Assembly (NCBI RefSeq): GCF_036826855.1
Contig: NZ_CP104578.1
Span: 6,545,501-6,609,500, forward strand
Reading direction: 5' to 3'
DNA length: 64,000 bases
Source of the DNA: Streptomyces sp. SJL17-4
Lineage (GTDB): Bacteria; Actinomycetota; Actinomycetes; Streptomycetales; Streptomycetaceae
The translations under genes were made by a program, and so were the position numbers. The notes beneath the pieces were generated by a model. That model worked only from the letters and a program-made list of their open reading frames with translations, did no database searches and was not told the DNA's origin. Below are positions 1-9,483 of this stretch, in pieces. Every line of letters begins with the position of its first letter. Position 1 is the stretch's first letter.

Positions 1-1125
1 TTCGGCGACTCCCTGCGGACCGCCGCGATGCCGCTGCTCGCCGCCTCGCTCACCGACGACCCCCTCCTCATCGCCTCCGTCACCGCCTGCGGCCATCTGC
101 CCTGGCTGCTCTTCGGACTGCTCGGCGGAGCCGTCGCCGACCGTGTCGACCAGCGGCGGGCCATGTGGGCCGTCGACCTCGTACGCGGCGCGCTCATGGC
201 CGGGTTCGCCCTCGCCGTCGCACTCGGACACGCCGGCATCGCCCTGCTGCTCGTCCTCGCCTTCGCACTCACCACCCTGCAGACCCTCTTCGACAACGCC
301 GCCACCGCGCTGCTCCCCGCCCTCGTACCCGCCGAGACCCTGGCCGGGGCCAACGCCCGCCTGATGACCGGTCAGCAGCTCGCGGGCGGGCTCCTCGCCG
401 CGCCCCTGGTCCCCGCCCTGCTCCTCGTTGGGCCCGCCGTGCCGTACGCCGCGGACGCCGCCACCTACGTCCTGGCCGCGCTGCTCATCGCCTCCCTGCG
501 GGCCGGGGCGCCCGAGCGGCCGCCCCGGCCCGCCGGATCCACCCTCCGCGCCGAGATGGCCGAGGGACTCGCCGTGCTGCGCCGCGACCGGACCCTGCGA
601 TGGCTCTGCACCGCCACCACCCTCTGCAACATCGGCATGGGCGCCCTCATCGCCACCCTCGTCGTCCTGGTCACCGACGGCCTCCACACCGGGAACGCGG
701 GATACGCGGCCACGGTCACCGCCTTCGCCGTGGGCGGTGTCGCCGGCGGCCTCCTCGCCCGCCGGATCGCCGAACGGACCGGACGCATACGGGCGGTGTT
801 CCTCGCCGGGGCCGTCCAGACCGGCTGCCTGGTCCTGTTGGGGACGGTGCCCGTCCTCGCGGTATCGATCGGGGCCATGGCGGTGTTCGGCTTCATGGGG
901 ACGGTGTGGAACGTCCAGCAGACGACCCTCATGCAGGAGCGTGCCCCCGAGGGCATGCTCGGCCGGATCGCCGCGGCCTTCCGCACCCTCGCCGTCGCGG
1001 GAGCCCCGCTCGGGGCCGTTCTGGGCGGCGCGGCGGCCGCCGGCTGGGGACCGCTCACCCCGGCCCTGCTCGCGGCGGCCCTGTTCGCGCTCGCCGTCGC
1101 GTCACTGGCCCCTCTGATCAATTAG
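1..1125 (+). CDS. MFS transporter, 5'-truncated by the window edge
   Basis: The reading frame is open from base 1, so the N-terminus lies outside the window and the first visible ATG (28) is probably internal. The visible 374 residues form hydrophobic segments separated by short basic loops. The first loop carries [12 protein letters not shown], the MFS loop 2-3 signature (G-x-x-x-D-R-x-x-R-R). This is a proton-driven drug-exporter type of MFS protein; the substrate cannot be told. pgi follows 47 nt downstream on the same strand and may be cotranscribed. Confidence 0.85.
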   Translation, partial: FGDSLRTAAMPLLAASLTDDPLLIASVTACGHLPWLLFGLLGGAVADRVDQRRAMWAVDLVRGALMAGFALAVALGHAGIALLLVLAFALTTLQTLFDNAATALLPALVPAETLAGANARLMTGQQLAGGLLAAPLVPALLLVGPAVPYAADAATYVLAALLIASLRAGAPERPPRPAGSTLRAEMAEGLAVLRRDRTLRWLCTATTLCNIGMGALIATLVVLVTDGLHTGNAGYAATVTAFAVGGVAGGLLARRIAERTGRIRAVFLAGAVQTGCLVLLGTVPVLAVSIGAMAVFGFMGTVWNVQQTTLMQERAPEGMLGRIAAAFRTLAVAGAPLGAVLGGAAAAGWGPLTPALLAAALFALAVASLAPLIN

Positions 1126-1172
1126 GTTGGAGACGCAGCGGGGCAGACAAGCAGTACGAGAAGAAATGGGCG

Positions 1173-2843
1173 ATGTCCGAGATGAACAACCAAGGCCGCA
1201 CCAGGCTCAACCGGCTGCCCGAGTGGGCGGCCCTCGGCAAGCACCGTGAGCAGCTGGGCGACACCCATCTGCGCGACCTGTTCGCCGCCGACGCCGAGCG
1301 TGGCACCGGCTACGCCCTGCGCGTCGGCGACCTCTACCTGGACTACTCCAAGCACCTCGTCACCGACGAGACGCTGACCCTGCTGAGCGAACTGGCCGCC
1401 GTCACCGGCGTCGCCGAGCTCCGCGACGCCATGTTCCGCGGCGAGAAGATCAACACCACCGAGGACCGCGCCGTCCTCCACACCGCGCTCCGCGCCCCCC
1501 GCGGGGCCGTGATCGAGGTCGACGGGGAGAACGTCGTCCCCGCCGTCCACGCCGTCCTCGACAAGATGAGCGCCTTCTCCGACAGGGTCCGCGCGGGCGA
1601 GTGGACCGGTCACACCGGCAAGCCGATCAAGAACATCGTCAACATCGGCATCGGCGGCTCCGACCTCGGCCCCGCCATGGCCTACGAGGTGCTGCGCTCC
1701 TACACCCAGCGGGACCTGACGTTCCGTTTCGTCTCCAACGTCGACGGCGCCGACCTCCACGAGGCGGTCCGCGACCTCGACCCGGCCGAGACGCTGTTCA
1801 TCGTCGCCTCGAAGACCTTCACCACCATCGAGACGATCACCAACGCCACCTCGGCCCGCGACTGGCTCCTCACCGGGCTGCGGGCCGACCAGGACGCCGT
1901 CGCCAAGCACTTCGTGGCCCTCTCCACCAACGCCGAGAAGGTCGAGGAGTTCGGCATCGACACGGCGAACATGTTCGAGTTCTGGGACTGGGTCGGCGGC
2001 CGCTACTCGTACGACTCCGCCATCGGCCTCTCCCTGATGATCGCCATCGGCCCGGAGCGCTTCCGCGAGATGCTCGACGGCTTCCACCTCGTCGACGAGC
2101 ACTTCCGTACGGCTCCGCCCGAGGAGAACGCGCCGCTGCTCCTCGGTCTCCTCGGCCTCTGGTACGGCGCGTTCTTCGACGCCCAGTCGCACGCCGTCCT
2201 GCCGTACTCGCACTACCTGTCCAAGTTCACCGCCTACCTCCAGCAGCTCGACATGGAGTCCAACGGCAAGTCGGTGGACCGCGAGGGCAACCGGGTCGAC
2301 TGGCAGACCGGCCCCGTCGTCTGGGGCACCCCCGGCACCAACGGGCAGCACGCCTACTACCAGTTGATCCACCAGGGCACCAAGGTCATCCCGGCCGACT
2401 TCATCGGCTTCGCGCGGCCGGTCGACGACCTGCTGCCGGGCCTCGTCGCCCAGCACGACCTGCTCATGGCCAACTTCTTCGCCCAGACCCAGGCGCTGGC
2501 CTTCGGCAAGACCCCCGACGAGGTACGGGCGGAGGGCGTCCCCGAGGAGCTCGTCCCGCACAAGACCTTCCAGGGGAACCACCCCACCACGACGATCCTC
2601 GCCGACGCACTGACCCCGTCCGTCCTCGGCCAGCTCATCGCGCTGTACGAGCACAAGGTCTTCGTCCAGGGCGCCATCTGGAACATCGACTCCTTCGACC
2701 AGTGGGGCGTCGAACTCGGCAAGGTCCTCGCCAAGCGGATCGAGCCGGTCCTGACGGCCGCTGACGGGGCCCAGGGCGGCGAGCAGCTCGACAGCTCCAC
2801 CGCCGGACTCGTGTCCGCCTACCGCACGCTGCGCGGACGGTAG
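1173..2843 (+). CDS. pgi: glucose-6-phosphate isomerase
   Basis: Interconverts glucose 6-phosphate and fructose 6-phosphate in the cytosol, linking glycolysis to the pentose-phosphate operon nearby. The 556-aa length is normal. GIGGSDLG lies near residue 157, SKTFTT near 212, and the C-terminal signature [14 protein letters not shown] is intact. The ATG at 1173 has GAGAAG 8 nt upstream; the open frame continues farther upstream but overlaps the MFS gene in another frame, so it is not used. The normal W-G-E-P-G-T-N-G-Q-H block reads [10 protein letters not shown], with Thr386 where vertebrate PGI has its catalytic Glu. I think this is a lineage variant, because all other motifs are intact. Confidence 0.95.
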   Translation: MSEMNNQGRTRLNRLPEWAALGKHREQLGDTHLRDLFAADAERGTGYALRVGDLYLDYSKHLVTDETLTLLSELAAVTGVAELRDAMFRGEKINTTEDRAVLHTALRAPRGAVIEVDGENVVPAVHAVLDKMSAFSDRVRAGEWTGHTGKPIKNIVNIGIGGSDLGPAMAYEVLRSYTQRDLTFRFVSNVDGADLHEAVRDLDPAETLFIVASKTFTTIETITNATSARDWLLTGLRADQDAVAKHFVALSTNAEKVEEFGIDTANMFEFWDWVGGRYSYDSAIGLSLMIAIGPERFREMLDGFHLVDEHFRTAPPEENAPLLLGLLGLWYGAFFDAQSHAVLPYSHYLSKFTAYLQQLDMESNGKSVDREGNRVDWQTGPVVWGTPGTNGQHAYYQLIHQGTKVIPADFIGFARPVDDLLPGLVAQHDLLMANFFAQTQALAFGKTPDEVRAEGVPEELVPHKTFQGNHPTTTILADALTPSVLGQLIALYEHKVFVQGAIWNIDSFDQWGVELGKVLAKRIEPVLTAADGAQGGEQLDSSTAGLVSAYRTLRGR

Positions 2844-2847
2844 AGCC

Positions 2848-3348
2848 ATGACGGGGGAGAACGCGGTGCGGCTGCGGCCGCCCAGGAACGCCGTGGACGA
2901 GCGGGCCGTCGCCTGGTGGCGGAGCCGGCTGCTCGTGACCACCGCCGTACCGGTGGTGGTCCTCGGCGTCCTCGGCGCCTTCATCGGGCCCGCCCGGTTC
3001 TGGCTGCTGGTCTCGGCCGCGGCCGTGGCCGCCGTGGGCCTCGCCAGTACCGCGTTCTTCCCCGCCTGGTGGTTCCGGGTGCACCGCTGGGAGGTCACCG
3101 AGGACGCCGTCTACGTCCGCACGGGGGCCATCTGGCAGGAATGGCGCATCGCTCCCATGTCCCGGATCCAGACCGTCGACACCTCGCGCGGCCCGCTGGA
3201 GCAGGCCTTCCGGCTCGCCACCGTCACGGTGACCACCGCCTCCTCCAAGGGCGCCATCCGGATCGAGGGCCTCGACCACGAGCTGGCCGCCGGGCTCGCC
3301 GAGCGGCTGACCCTCATCACCCAGGCCACCCCCGGGGACGCCACATGA
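2848..3348 (+). CDS. PH domain-containing membrane protein (YdbS-like)
   Basis: This 166-aa protein has two adjacent membrane segments (about residues 30-50 and 52-75) and then a bacterial PH domain (DUF304/bPH2). The core pattern is a WEVTEDAVYVRTGAIWQEW strand followed by RIQTVDTSRGPLEQAF, the hallmark of YdbS-type proteins. Its stop overlaps the start of the next gene (ATGA), so the pair is translationally coupled as in the ydbS-ydbT arrangement of Bacillus. The molecular function is unknown. In Bacillus the YdbST pair is linked to resistance to some membrane-active compounds. Confidence 0.85.
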   Translation: MTGENAVRLRPPRNAVDERAVAWWRSRLLVTTAVPVVVLGVLGAFIGPARFWLLVSAAAVAAVGLASTAFFPAWWFRVHRWEVTEDAVYVRTGAIWQEWRIAPMSRIQTVDTSRGPLEQAFRLATVTVTTASSKGAIRIEGLDHELAAGLAERLTLITQATPGDAT

Positions 3349-4916
3349 GCGAGGCACCGGACACGGTGACGGAGGCCGCCGCCCACGGGAGCCAGGAGAC
3401 GGACTGGCTCCGGCTCGACCCCCGTACCGTCCTCGTCCGGGTCGTCCTCTTCGCCGGCGTCCTCGTCGGCGCCGCGCTGCCCGTCACCTTCGCGCTGGCC
3501 GGGCCCCGCCCGCTCTGGCAGGCCGCCGCCTGGGTCGCCGCGGGCGTCGCCCTCGCCCTGCTCGCCGACATCGTCGCGGAGACCCTCCGGCTCCGCCGCA
3601 CCCGCTACCGCGTCGGCACCGAGAGGGTGGAGCTCCACACCGGACTCCTCGTCGTCCAGCGCCGCTCGCTCGCCCGTGAGCGCATCCGCAGCGCCGACCT
3701 CACCGCCAACCCGCTCCAGCGTGTCCTCGGCCTCGTCAAGGTCCGTATCGGCACCGGCGAGCACACCGGCGGCAGCGACTCCACGCTCGAACTCGACCTG
3801 GTCACCCGGGCCGAGGGGGAGCGGCTGCGCCACGAACTGCTCGCCCGCCCAGCGGTCACCCCCGAGGAACCGGACCACGACAACACCCTCGCGACCCTCG
3901 ACCCGCGCTGGATCCGCTACGCCCCCGTCTCCTTCCTCGCCCCCGCCCTCGGCGGCGCGGCGGCCGGCGCCGTCATGCAGGTCAGTGAGTGGTTCGGCGC
4001 CCAGGGAGAGGTCATCGACTGGATAGGGGACCGCTTCCAGGACGTCTCCATCCCCTGGATGATCGTCGCCCTGGTCCTCCTCGCCACCGTCGCCGGAGCC
4101 GTCGGCGCGCTCGGCCTCTGGGTCGAGATGTGGTGGAACTACCGTCTGGAGCGCGAGCCCGGCGGCACCCTGCGGGTCTCCCGCGGCCTCTTCACCGCCC
4201 GCTCGGTCTCCATAGAGGAGCGCAGGCTGCGCGGCATCGAGCTGGTCGAGCCGCTCGGCGTCCGGCTGCTCGGGGCCGCCCGGGTCGACGCCGTCGCCAC
4301 CGGTCTCGTCAAGGACGACGCCGACAAGCACGCCGACCTCAAGAGCCTGCTGCCGGCCGCGGAGCGGCCGGTGGCCGACCGGGTCGCCGCCCAGGTCCTG
4401 CGCGAGCCGGAGCCGCCCACCGGGGCGCCCCTCGCCCCCCACCCCCGGGCCGCCCGCACCCGGAGGGTGCGCTGGGCGCTGTGGAGCGTCCTGGTGCCCG
4501 TGACGGTCCTCGTCCTTCTCGGGCTGCTCCTCACCCCGGTCCTGCTGTACGTGGCGGCCGGCTGCGCGGTCGTCCTCGTCCCGGTCGCCGTGCTGTTCGC
4601 CCTCGACGCGTACCGCGCACTCGGACACGGCGTCAGCGGCGCCTATCTGGTGACCCGTTCGGGTACGGTCCGGCGGGCCACGGTCGCCCTCCAGCGTTCC
4701 GGCGTCATCGGCTGGACCGTCAAGCAGTCGTACTTCCAGCGGCGGGCCGGCGTGCTGACCCTCACCGCCACCACGGCCGCCGGAGCGGGCGCGTACGACA
4801 TCCTCGACGTGGGCCGGAGCCAGGGCCTGACCTTCGCCGCCGGGGCCGTACCGGACCTGCTCACGCCCTTCCTCGAACCCGTACCGACGCAGGAGGCCCG
4901 GTCCACCGAAAGGTGA
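3345..4916 (+). CDS. PH domain-containing membrane protein (YdbT-like)
   Basis: The 523-aa product begins at the ATG overlapping the previous stop. It has several bPH2/DUF304 units (RYRVGTERVELHTGLLVVQR near 87, RLEREPGGTLRVSRGLFTAR near 267, and a third near 430) alternating with pairs of membrane segments (about 30-72, 195-260 and 385-425). That layout is typical of YdbT, the larger partner of the preceding YdbS-like protein. It is an inner-membrane protein of unknown biochemical function. Its last codons form the left arm of a strong hairpin shared with the convergent pgl gene. Confidence 0.85.
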   Translation: MSEAPDTVTEAAAHGSQETDWLRLDPRTVLVRVVLFAGVLVGAALPVTFALAGPRPLWQAAAWVAAGVALALLADIVAETLRLRRTRYRVGTERVELHTGLLVVQRRSLARERIRSADLTANPLQRVLGLVKVRIGTGEHTGGSDSTLELDLVTRAEGERLRHELLARPAVTPEEPDHDNTLATLDPRWIRYAPVSFLAPALGGAAAGAVMQVSEWFGAQGEVIDWIGDRFQDVSIPWMIVALVLLATVAGAVGALGLWVEMWWNYRLEREPGGTLRVSRGLFTARSVSIEERRLRGIELVEPLGVRLLGAARVDAVATGLVKDDADKHADLKSLLPAAERPVADRVAAQVLREPEPPTGAPLAPHPRAARTRRVRWALWSVLVPVTVLVLLGLLLTPVLLYVAAGCAVVLVPVAVLFALDAYRALGHGVSGAYLVTRSGTVRRATVALQRSGVIGWTVKQSYFQRRAGVLTLTATTAAGAGAYDILDVGRSQGLTFAAGAVPDLLTPFLEPVPTQEARSTER

Positions 4917-4927
4917 ACCGGGCCTCC
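4892..4927. terminator. bidirectional hairpin terminator between the YdbT-like gene and pgl
   Basis: Arms GGAGGCCCGGT (4892-4902) and ACCGGGCCTCC (4917-4927) are perfectly complementary, and an inner CACC/GGTG stem closes on a GAAA tetraloop. It spans the stop codon of the rightward gene and lies just past the stop of the leftward pgl gene, so it can end transcription both ways. There is no U-run, as usual in Streptomyces. Confidence 0.85.
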
Positions 4928-4941
4928 ATGGCGTCGTCGCG

Positions 4942-5724
4942 TCAGGCGGACGCCGGCGGGTACAGACTCCGCGGCAGCTCCGAGGCCGCCGCCGCGTCCA
5001 GCAGCCACAGCGTGCGCGAGCGGCCGTAGGCGCCGGCCGCCGGGGCCTGCACCTCGCCCGGGCCCGACAGTGCGATCGCCGCCGCCTTCGCCTTGTCCTC
5101 ACCTGCCGCGAGCAGCCAGACCTCCTTGGCCGCCCGGATCGCCGGAAGCGTCAGCGAGACCCGTACCGGCGGCGGCTTGGGCGCGCCGTGCACGCCGACC
5201 ACCGTCCGCTCGGTCTCGCGGACCGCGGGCAACTCCGGGAAGAGCGAGGCCACATGGGTGTCCGGGCCGACGCCCAGCATCAGGACGTCGAAGGTCGGCA
5301 CCCCGCCATGGTCACCAGGGCCCGCGGCGGCGGCGAGCTCCTCCGCGTACGCGGCCGCGGCCGCGTCCACGTCGGAGCCGTACGGGCCGTCCGAGGCCGG
5401 CATGGCATGCACCCGTGCCGGGTCGAGCGGCACCCGGTCGAGGAGCGCCTCCCGGGCCTGGGTGACGTTCCGCTCGGGGTCGCCCTCGGGCAGGAACCGC
5501 TCGTCGCCCCACCACAGGTCGAGCCGCGACCAGTCGATCGCGTCCCGCGCGGGCGCCGAACCGAGCGCCGCAAGCAGGCCGTTGCCGTTGCGCCCGCCGG
5601 TGAGCACCACCGAGGCGGCGCCGCGGGCGGCCTGGGCGTCCACGATCTTCGTGATCAGCCGGGCGGCCGCGGCCTCGGCCATCAGCTCCTTGTCGCGGTG
5701 GACGACCAGCTGGGGCGTGCTCAC
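4942..5724 (-). CDS. pgl: 6-phosphogluconolactonase
   Basis: Hydrolyses 6-phosphogluconolactone to 6-phosphogluconate, the second step of the oxidative pentose-phosphate pathway. The 260-aa length fits the DevB/Pgl family. It carries VVLTGGRNGNGLLAAL near residue 40, LDLWWGDERFLPEGDPERN near 67 and MLGVGPDTHVASLFP near 150 (family GxGxDGHxASLFP, with D-T for D-G). The GTG start overlaps the opcA stop (GTGA), so it is the distal gene of the tkt-tal-zwf-opcA-pgl operon. Confidence 0.94.
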   Translation of the reverse strand: MSTPQLVVHRDKELMAEAAAARLITKIVDAQAARGAASVVLTGGRNGNGLLAALGSAPARDAIDWSRLDLWWGDERFLPEGDPERNVTQAREALLDRVPLDPARVHAMPASDGPYGSDVDAAAAAYAEELAAAAGPGDHGGVPTFDVLMLGVGPDTHVASLFPELPAVRETERTVVGVHGAPKPPPVRVSLTLPAIRAAKEVWLLAAGEDKAKAAAIALSGPGEVQAPAAGAYGRSRTLWLLDAAAASELPRSLYPPASA

Positions 5725-6794
5725 TTGGCCGCCGCCTTCTTGGCCGGGGCCTTCTTCGCGGCGGGCTTCGCGGCGGGCTTCGCGGCGGGCTCGGCCGCCG
5801 GGGCGGCCGACTCCGCAGCGGTTTCCACGGCGGTCTCCACGACGACGTCGGGGGCGGTGACGGCCGCCTCCTCGTCGAGCCGCTCAAGGCCGAACTTGAG
5901 TGCCGTCGCGTAGGTGTCGTCCGGGTCCAGCCGGCGCAGCTCCTCCGCGATCAGCTCGGCCGTGTCGCGGCGCTTGAGCGCCACCGCACGGTCGGGCTGC
6001 CCCTGGATGGAGAGCGTGGCGAGCGAGCCGTCCGGCCGGTCGAGGACGATCGGGCCGGAGCTGGTCTGCATCCGTACGGAGGTGAGACCGGGCCCCGCCG
6101 ACTTCGAGCGGCGCACCGGAATCTTCAGCCGCTCCGCCAGCCACATGGCGAGCAGCTCGACGCTCGGGTTGAACTCCTCGCCCTCGACCTCGGCGGAGGT
6201 CACCTCGCACACGACCTGGTCGAGCGCGGCGGCGAGCATCGAACGCCACGGGGTGATCCGGGTCCACGAGAGGTCCGTGTCGCCCGGGGTGTACGCGTCC
6301 GCGCGCGCGGTCAGCTCCTGGATGGGCTGCTCGGCGGCGTACGTGTCGGTCACCCGGCGCTGGGCGAGCGCGCCCAGCGGGTCCTTCGCCGGGTCGGTCG
6401 GCGCGTTCACCGGCCACCAGACGACGACGGGGGCGTCCGGGAGGAGCAGCGGCAGCACCACCGACTGGGCGTGGTCGCCGACCTCGCCGTACAGCCGGAG
6501 GACCACCGTCTCACCGGTGCTGGCGTCGGCGCCGAGGCGGACCTCGGCGTCGAGTCGTGCCTTGGAACGGTCCCGCGGGGAGCGCGAGACCCGCTTGATG
6601 ACGACGAGGGTCCGCGAGGGGTGCTCGCGGGACGCCTCGTTCGCGGCCTTCAGCGCGTCGTAGGCGTTCTCCTCGTCGGTCACGATGACGAGGGTGAGCA
6701 CCATGCCGACGGCCGGCGTGCCGATCGCCCGCCGCCCGAGCACCAGCGCCTTGTTGATCTTGGAGGACGTGGTGTCCGTCAGGTCGGTCTTCAT
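5721..6794 (-). CDS. opcA: glucose-6-phosphate dehydrogenase assembly protein OpcA
   Basis: OpcA binds and allosterically supports Zwf in actinomycetes and cyanobacteria. The 357-aa protein carries the family segments VLTLVIVTDEENAYDALKAA near residue 35 and LPLLLPDAPVVVWWPVNAP near 118. It starts with ATG overlapping the zwf stop and its stop overlaps the pgl start, so coupling is tight on both sides. The last 30 or so residues are an Ala/Pro/Lys tail built from repeated A-A-K-P units and ending KKAPAKKAAAK, encoded by a 12-bp tandem repeat at 5761-5796. The tail resembles those of histone-like proteins and is not needed for the family assignment. Confidence 0.95.
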   Translation of the reverse strand: MKTDLTDTTSSKINKALVLGRRAIGTPAVGMVLTLVIVTDEENAYDALKAANEASREHPSRTLVVIKRVSRSPRDRSKARLDAEVRLGADASTGETVVLRLYGEVGDHAQSVVLPLLLPDAPVVVWWPVNAPTDPAKDPLGALAQRRVTDTYAAEQPIQELTARADAYTPGDTDLSWTRITPWRSMLAAALDQVVCEVTSAEVEGEEFNPSVELLAMWLAERLKIPVRRSKSAGPGLTSVRMQTSSGPIVLDRPDGSLATLSIQGQPDRAVALKRRDTAELIAEELRRLDPDDTYATALKFGLERLDEEAAVTAPDVVVETAVETAAESAAPAAEPAAKPAAKPAAKKAPAKKAAAK

Positions 6795-8323
6795 GGCCGG
6801 CGCCAGCTCCGTCCGTCTCGTGCGAGCATCTCGTCCGCCTCGACCGGACCCCAGGTCCCGGACTGGTACTGCGCGGGCTTGCCGTGCTTGTCCCAGAACT
6901 GCTCGATCGGGTCGAGGATCTTCCAGGACAGCTCGACCTCCTCCACGCGCGGGAAGAGGTTCGAGTCACCGAGCAGGACGTCGAGGAGGAGACGCTCGTA
7001 CGCCTCGGGGCTGGACTCCGTGAAGGACTCGCCGTAGGCGAAGTCCATCGACACGTCCCGGATCTCCATCTGGGTGCCGGGCACCTTGGAGCCGAACCGC
7101 ACCGTCACGCCCTCGTCCGGCTGGACCCGGATGACGATGGCGTTGCGGCCGAGTTCCTCGGTCGCGGTGGAGTCGAAGGGGGAGTGCGGGGCACGCTGGA
7201 AGACGACCGCGATCTCGGTGACGCGGCGGCCGAGCCGCTTGCCGGTGCGCAGGTAGAAGGGGACGCCCGCCCAGCGGCGGTTGTCGATCTCCAGCTTGAT
7301 GGCCGCGTAGGTGTCGGTCTTCGACTGGGGGTCGATGCCGTCTTCCTGGAGGTAGCCGACGGCCTTCGCGCCGCCCTGCCAGCCTGCCGCGTACTGACCG
7401 CGGACCGTGGACTTGCCCAGGTCCTTGGGCACCTTCACCGCGCCGAGGACCTTGGTCTTCTCGGCGGCCAGCGCGTCGGCGTCGAAGGAGCCGGGCTCCT
7501 CCATCGCGGTCAGCGCGAGCAGCTGGAGCAGGTGGTTCTGGATGACGTCACGGGCGGCGCCGATGCCGTCGTAGTAGCCGGCGCGGCCGCCGATGCCGAT
7601 GTCCTCGGCCATGGTGATCTGCACGTGGTCGACGTACGACCGGTTCCAGATCGGCTCGAAGAGGGTGTTGGCGAAGCGGAGCGCCAGGATGTTCTGGACG
7701 GTCTCCTTGCCGAGGTAGTGGTCGATCCGGAAGACCTCGTTCGGCGGGAAGACCTCGTGGACGACCTCGTTGAGCTCCTTGGCGGAGACCAGGTCGTGGC
7801 CGAAGGGCTTCTCGATGACCGCGCGGCGCCAGGAGCCGTCCTTCTGGTCGGCGAGCCCGTGCTTCTTGAGCTGCTGGACGACCTTGGGGAAGAACTTCGG
7901 CGGGACCGACAGGTAGAAGGCGAAGTTGCCGCCCGTGCCCTGCGCCTTGTCCAGCTCCTCGATGGTGTCCTTGAGCTGTTCGAAGGCGTCGTCGTCGTCG
8001 AAGTCGCCCTGGACGAAACGCATCCCCTGGATCAGCTGCTGCCACACCTCCTCGCGGAACGGGGTGCGCGCGTGCTGCTCGACGGCGTCGTGGACCTCCT
8101 GCGCGAAGTCCTCGTCCTGCCACTCACGGCGGGCGAAGCCGATGAGCGAGAAGCCCGGCGGCAGCAGGCCGCGGTTGGCCAGGTCGTAGACGGCAGGCAT
8201 CAGCTTCTTACGGGACAAATCGCCCGTGACGCCGAAGATCACCAGACCCGACGGCCCCGCGATGCGCGGGAGCCGTCGGTCTGCGGCGTCACGGAGCGGG
8301 TTGGCTCCGTGGACTGCGCTCAA
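6791..8323 (-). CDS. zwf: glucose-6-phosphate 1-dehydrogenase
   Basis: Oxidises glucose 6-phosphate to 6-phosphogluconolactone with reduction of NADP. The 510-aa protein has the N-terminal nucleotide-binding motif [15 protein letters not shown] near residue 30 and the active-site signature RIDHYLGKE near 199, whose His is catalytic. The start is TTG at 8323, with GGAGG about 10 nt upstream inside the end of tal. The alternatives would lose the dinucleotide-binding strand. It sits between tal (5-nt gap) and opcA (4-nt overlap) in the pentose-phosphate operon. Confidence 0.96.
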   Translation of the reverse strand: MSAVHGANPLRDAADRRLPRIAGPSGLVIFGVTGDLSRKKLMPAVYDLANRGLLPPGFSLIGFARREWQDEDFAQEVHDAVEQHARTPFREEVWQQLIQGMRFVQGDFDDDDAFEQLKDTIEELDKAQGTGGNFAFYLSVPPKFFPKVVQQLKKHGLADQKDGSWRRAVIEKPFGHDLVSAKELNEVVHEVFPPNEVFRIDHYLGKETVQNILALRFANTLFEPIWNRSYVDHVQITMAEDIGIGGRAGYYDGIGAARDVIQNHLLQLLALTAMEEPGSFDADALAAEKTKVLGAVKVPKDLGKSTVRGQYAAGWQGGAKAVGYLQEDGIDPQSKTDTYAAIKLEIDNRRWAGVPFYLRTGKRLGRRVTEIAVVFQRAPHSPFDSTATEELGRNAIVIRVQPDEGVTVRFGSKVPGTQMEIRDVSMDFAYGESFTESSPEAYERLLLDVLLGDSNLFPRVEEVELSWKILDPIEQFWDKHGKPAQYQSGTWGPVEADEMLARDGRSWRRP

Positions 8324-8328
8324 AGTGC

Positions 8329-9447
8329 TTACGCCTCCGAAGGTGCGAGGCGCGAGAGCTCCGCCTCGGTGGACTTGAGAAGGTCGTTCCAGGACGCCTC
8401 GAACTTCTCGACGCCCTCGTCCTCCAGGAGCTGGACGACATCGTCGTACGCGATGCCCAGCTTCTCGACGGCCGCGAGCTCGGCACGCGACTGGTCGTAG
8501 GTGCCGCGCACGGTGTCACCGGCGACCACGCCGTGGTCGGCGGTGGCCTCCAGGGTGGCCTCCGGCATGGTGTTGACCGTGCCCGGGGCGACCAGGTCCA
8601 CGACGTACAGGGTGTCCTTGTACGCCGGGTCCTTGACGCCGGTCGAGGCCCACAGCGGACGCTGCTTGTTGGCCTGCGCCTTGTCGAGGGCGGCCCAGCG
8701 CTCCGAGGAGAAGACCTCCTCGTACGCCTCGTACGCCAGACGCGCGTTGGCCAGGGCGGCCTTGCCCTTGAGGGTCTTGGCCTCGTCGGTGCCGAGGGCG
8801 TCCAGACGCTTGTCGATCTCCGAGTCCACCCGGGACACGAAGAAGGAGGCCACCGAGTGGATCTTGGAGAGGTCGAGGCCGCGCTCGCGGGCCTTCTCCA
8901 GGCCCGCCAGGTAGGCGTCCATGACCGCGCGGTAGCGCTCGAGCGAGAAGATCAGCGTCACGTTGACGCTGATGCCGAGGCCGATGACCTCGGTGATCGC
9001 CGGCAGACCCGCCTTGGTGGCCGGGATCTTGATGAGCGTGTTGGGGCGGTCCACCAGCCAGGCCAGCTGCTTGGCCTCGGCGATGGTGGCGGTCGTCTCG
9101 TGGGCGAGACGGGGGTCGACCTCGATGGAGACCCGGCCGTCCTGGCCCTCGGTCGCCTCGAAGACCGGCCGCAGGATGTCGGCGGCGTCGCGGACGTCCG
9201 CCGTCGTGATCATGCGGATGGCCTCGTCGACGGTCACCTTGCGGGCGGCGAGGTCGGCGAGCTGCTGCTCGTAACCGTCACCGTGCGAGATGGCCTTCTG
9301 GAAGATCGACGGGTTCGTGGTCACACCGACCACATGGCTCTGGTCGATGAGCTCGGCCAGGTTGCCGGACGTGATCCGCTTGCGCGAGAGGTCGTCCAGC
9401 CAGATCGCGACGCCTTCGTCGGAGAGGCGCTTGAGAGCGTCTGTCAT
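8329..9447 (-). CDS. tal: transaldolase
   Basis: Transfers a dihydroxyacetone unit from sedoheptulose 7-phosphate to glyceraldehyde 3-phosphate. The 372-aa length and start [20 protein letters not shown] fit the long actinobacterial/cyanobacterial transaldolase subfamily. The Schiff-base lysine lies in [11 protein letters not shown] near residue 140, and [15 protein letters not shown] follows it. The stop is TAA, rare at this GC content. GGAGATGG precedes the ATG. It is second in the operon, 36 nt after tkt. Confidence 0.95.
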   Translation of the reverse strand: MTDALKRLSDEGVAIWLDDLSRKRITSGNLAELIDQSHVVGVTTNPSIFQKAISHGDGYEQQLADLAARKVTVDEAIRMITTADVRDAADILRPVFEATEGQDGRVSIEVDPRLAHETTATIAEAKQLAWLVDRPNTLIKIPATKAGLPAITEVIGLGISVNVTLIFSLERYRAVMDAYLAGLEKARERGLDLSKIHSVASFFVSRVDSEIDKRLDALGTDEAKTLKGKAALANARLAYEAYEEVFSSERWAALDKAQANKQRPLWASTGVKDPAYKDTLYVVDLVAPGTVNTMPEATLEATADHGVVAGDTVRGTYDQSRAELAAVEKLGIAYDDVVQLLEDEGVEKFEASWNDLLKSTEAELSRLAPSEA

Positions 9448-9483
9448 GAGAATTCCATCTCCATTAAGTCGTACGTATGCGCG

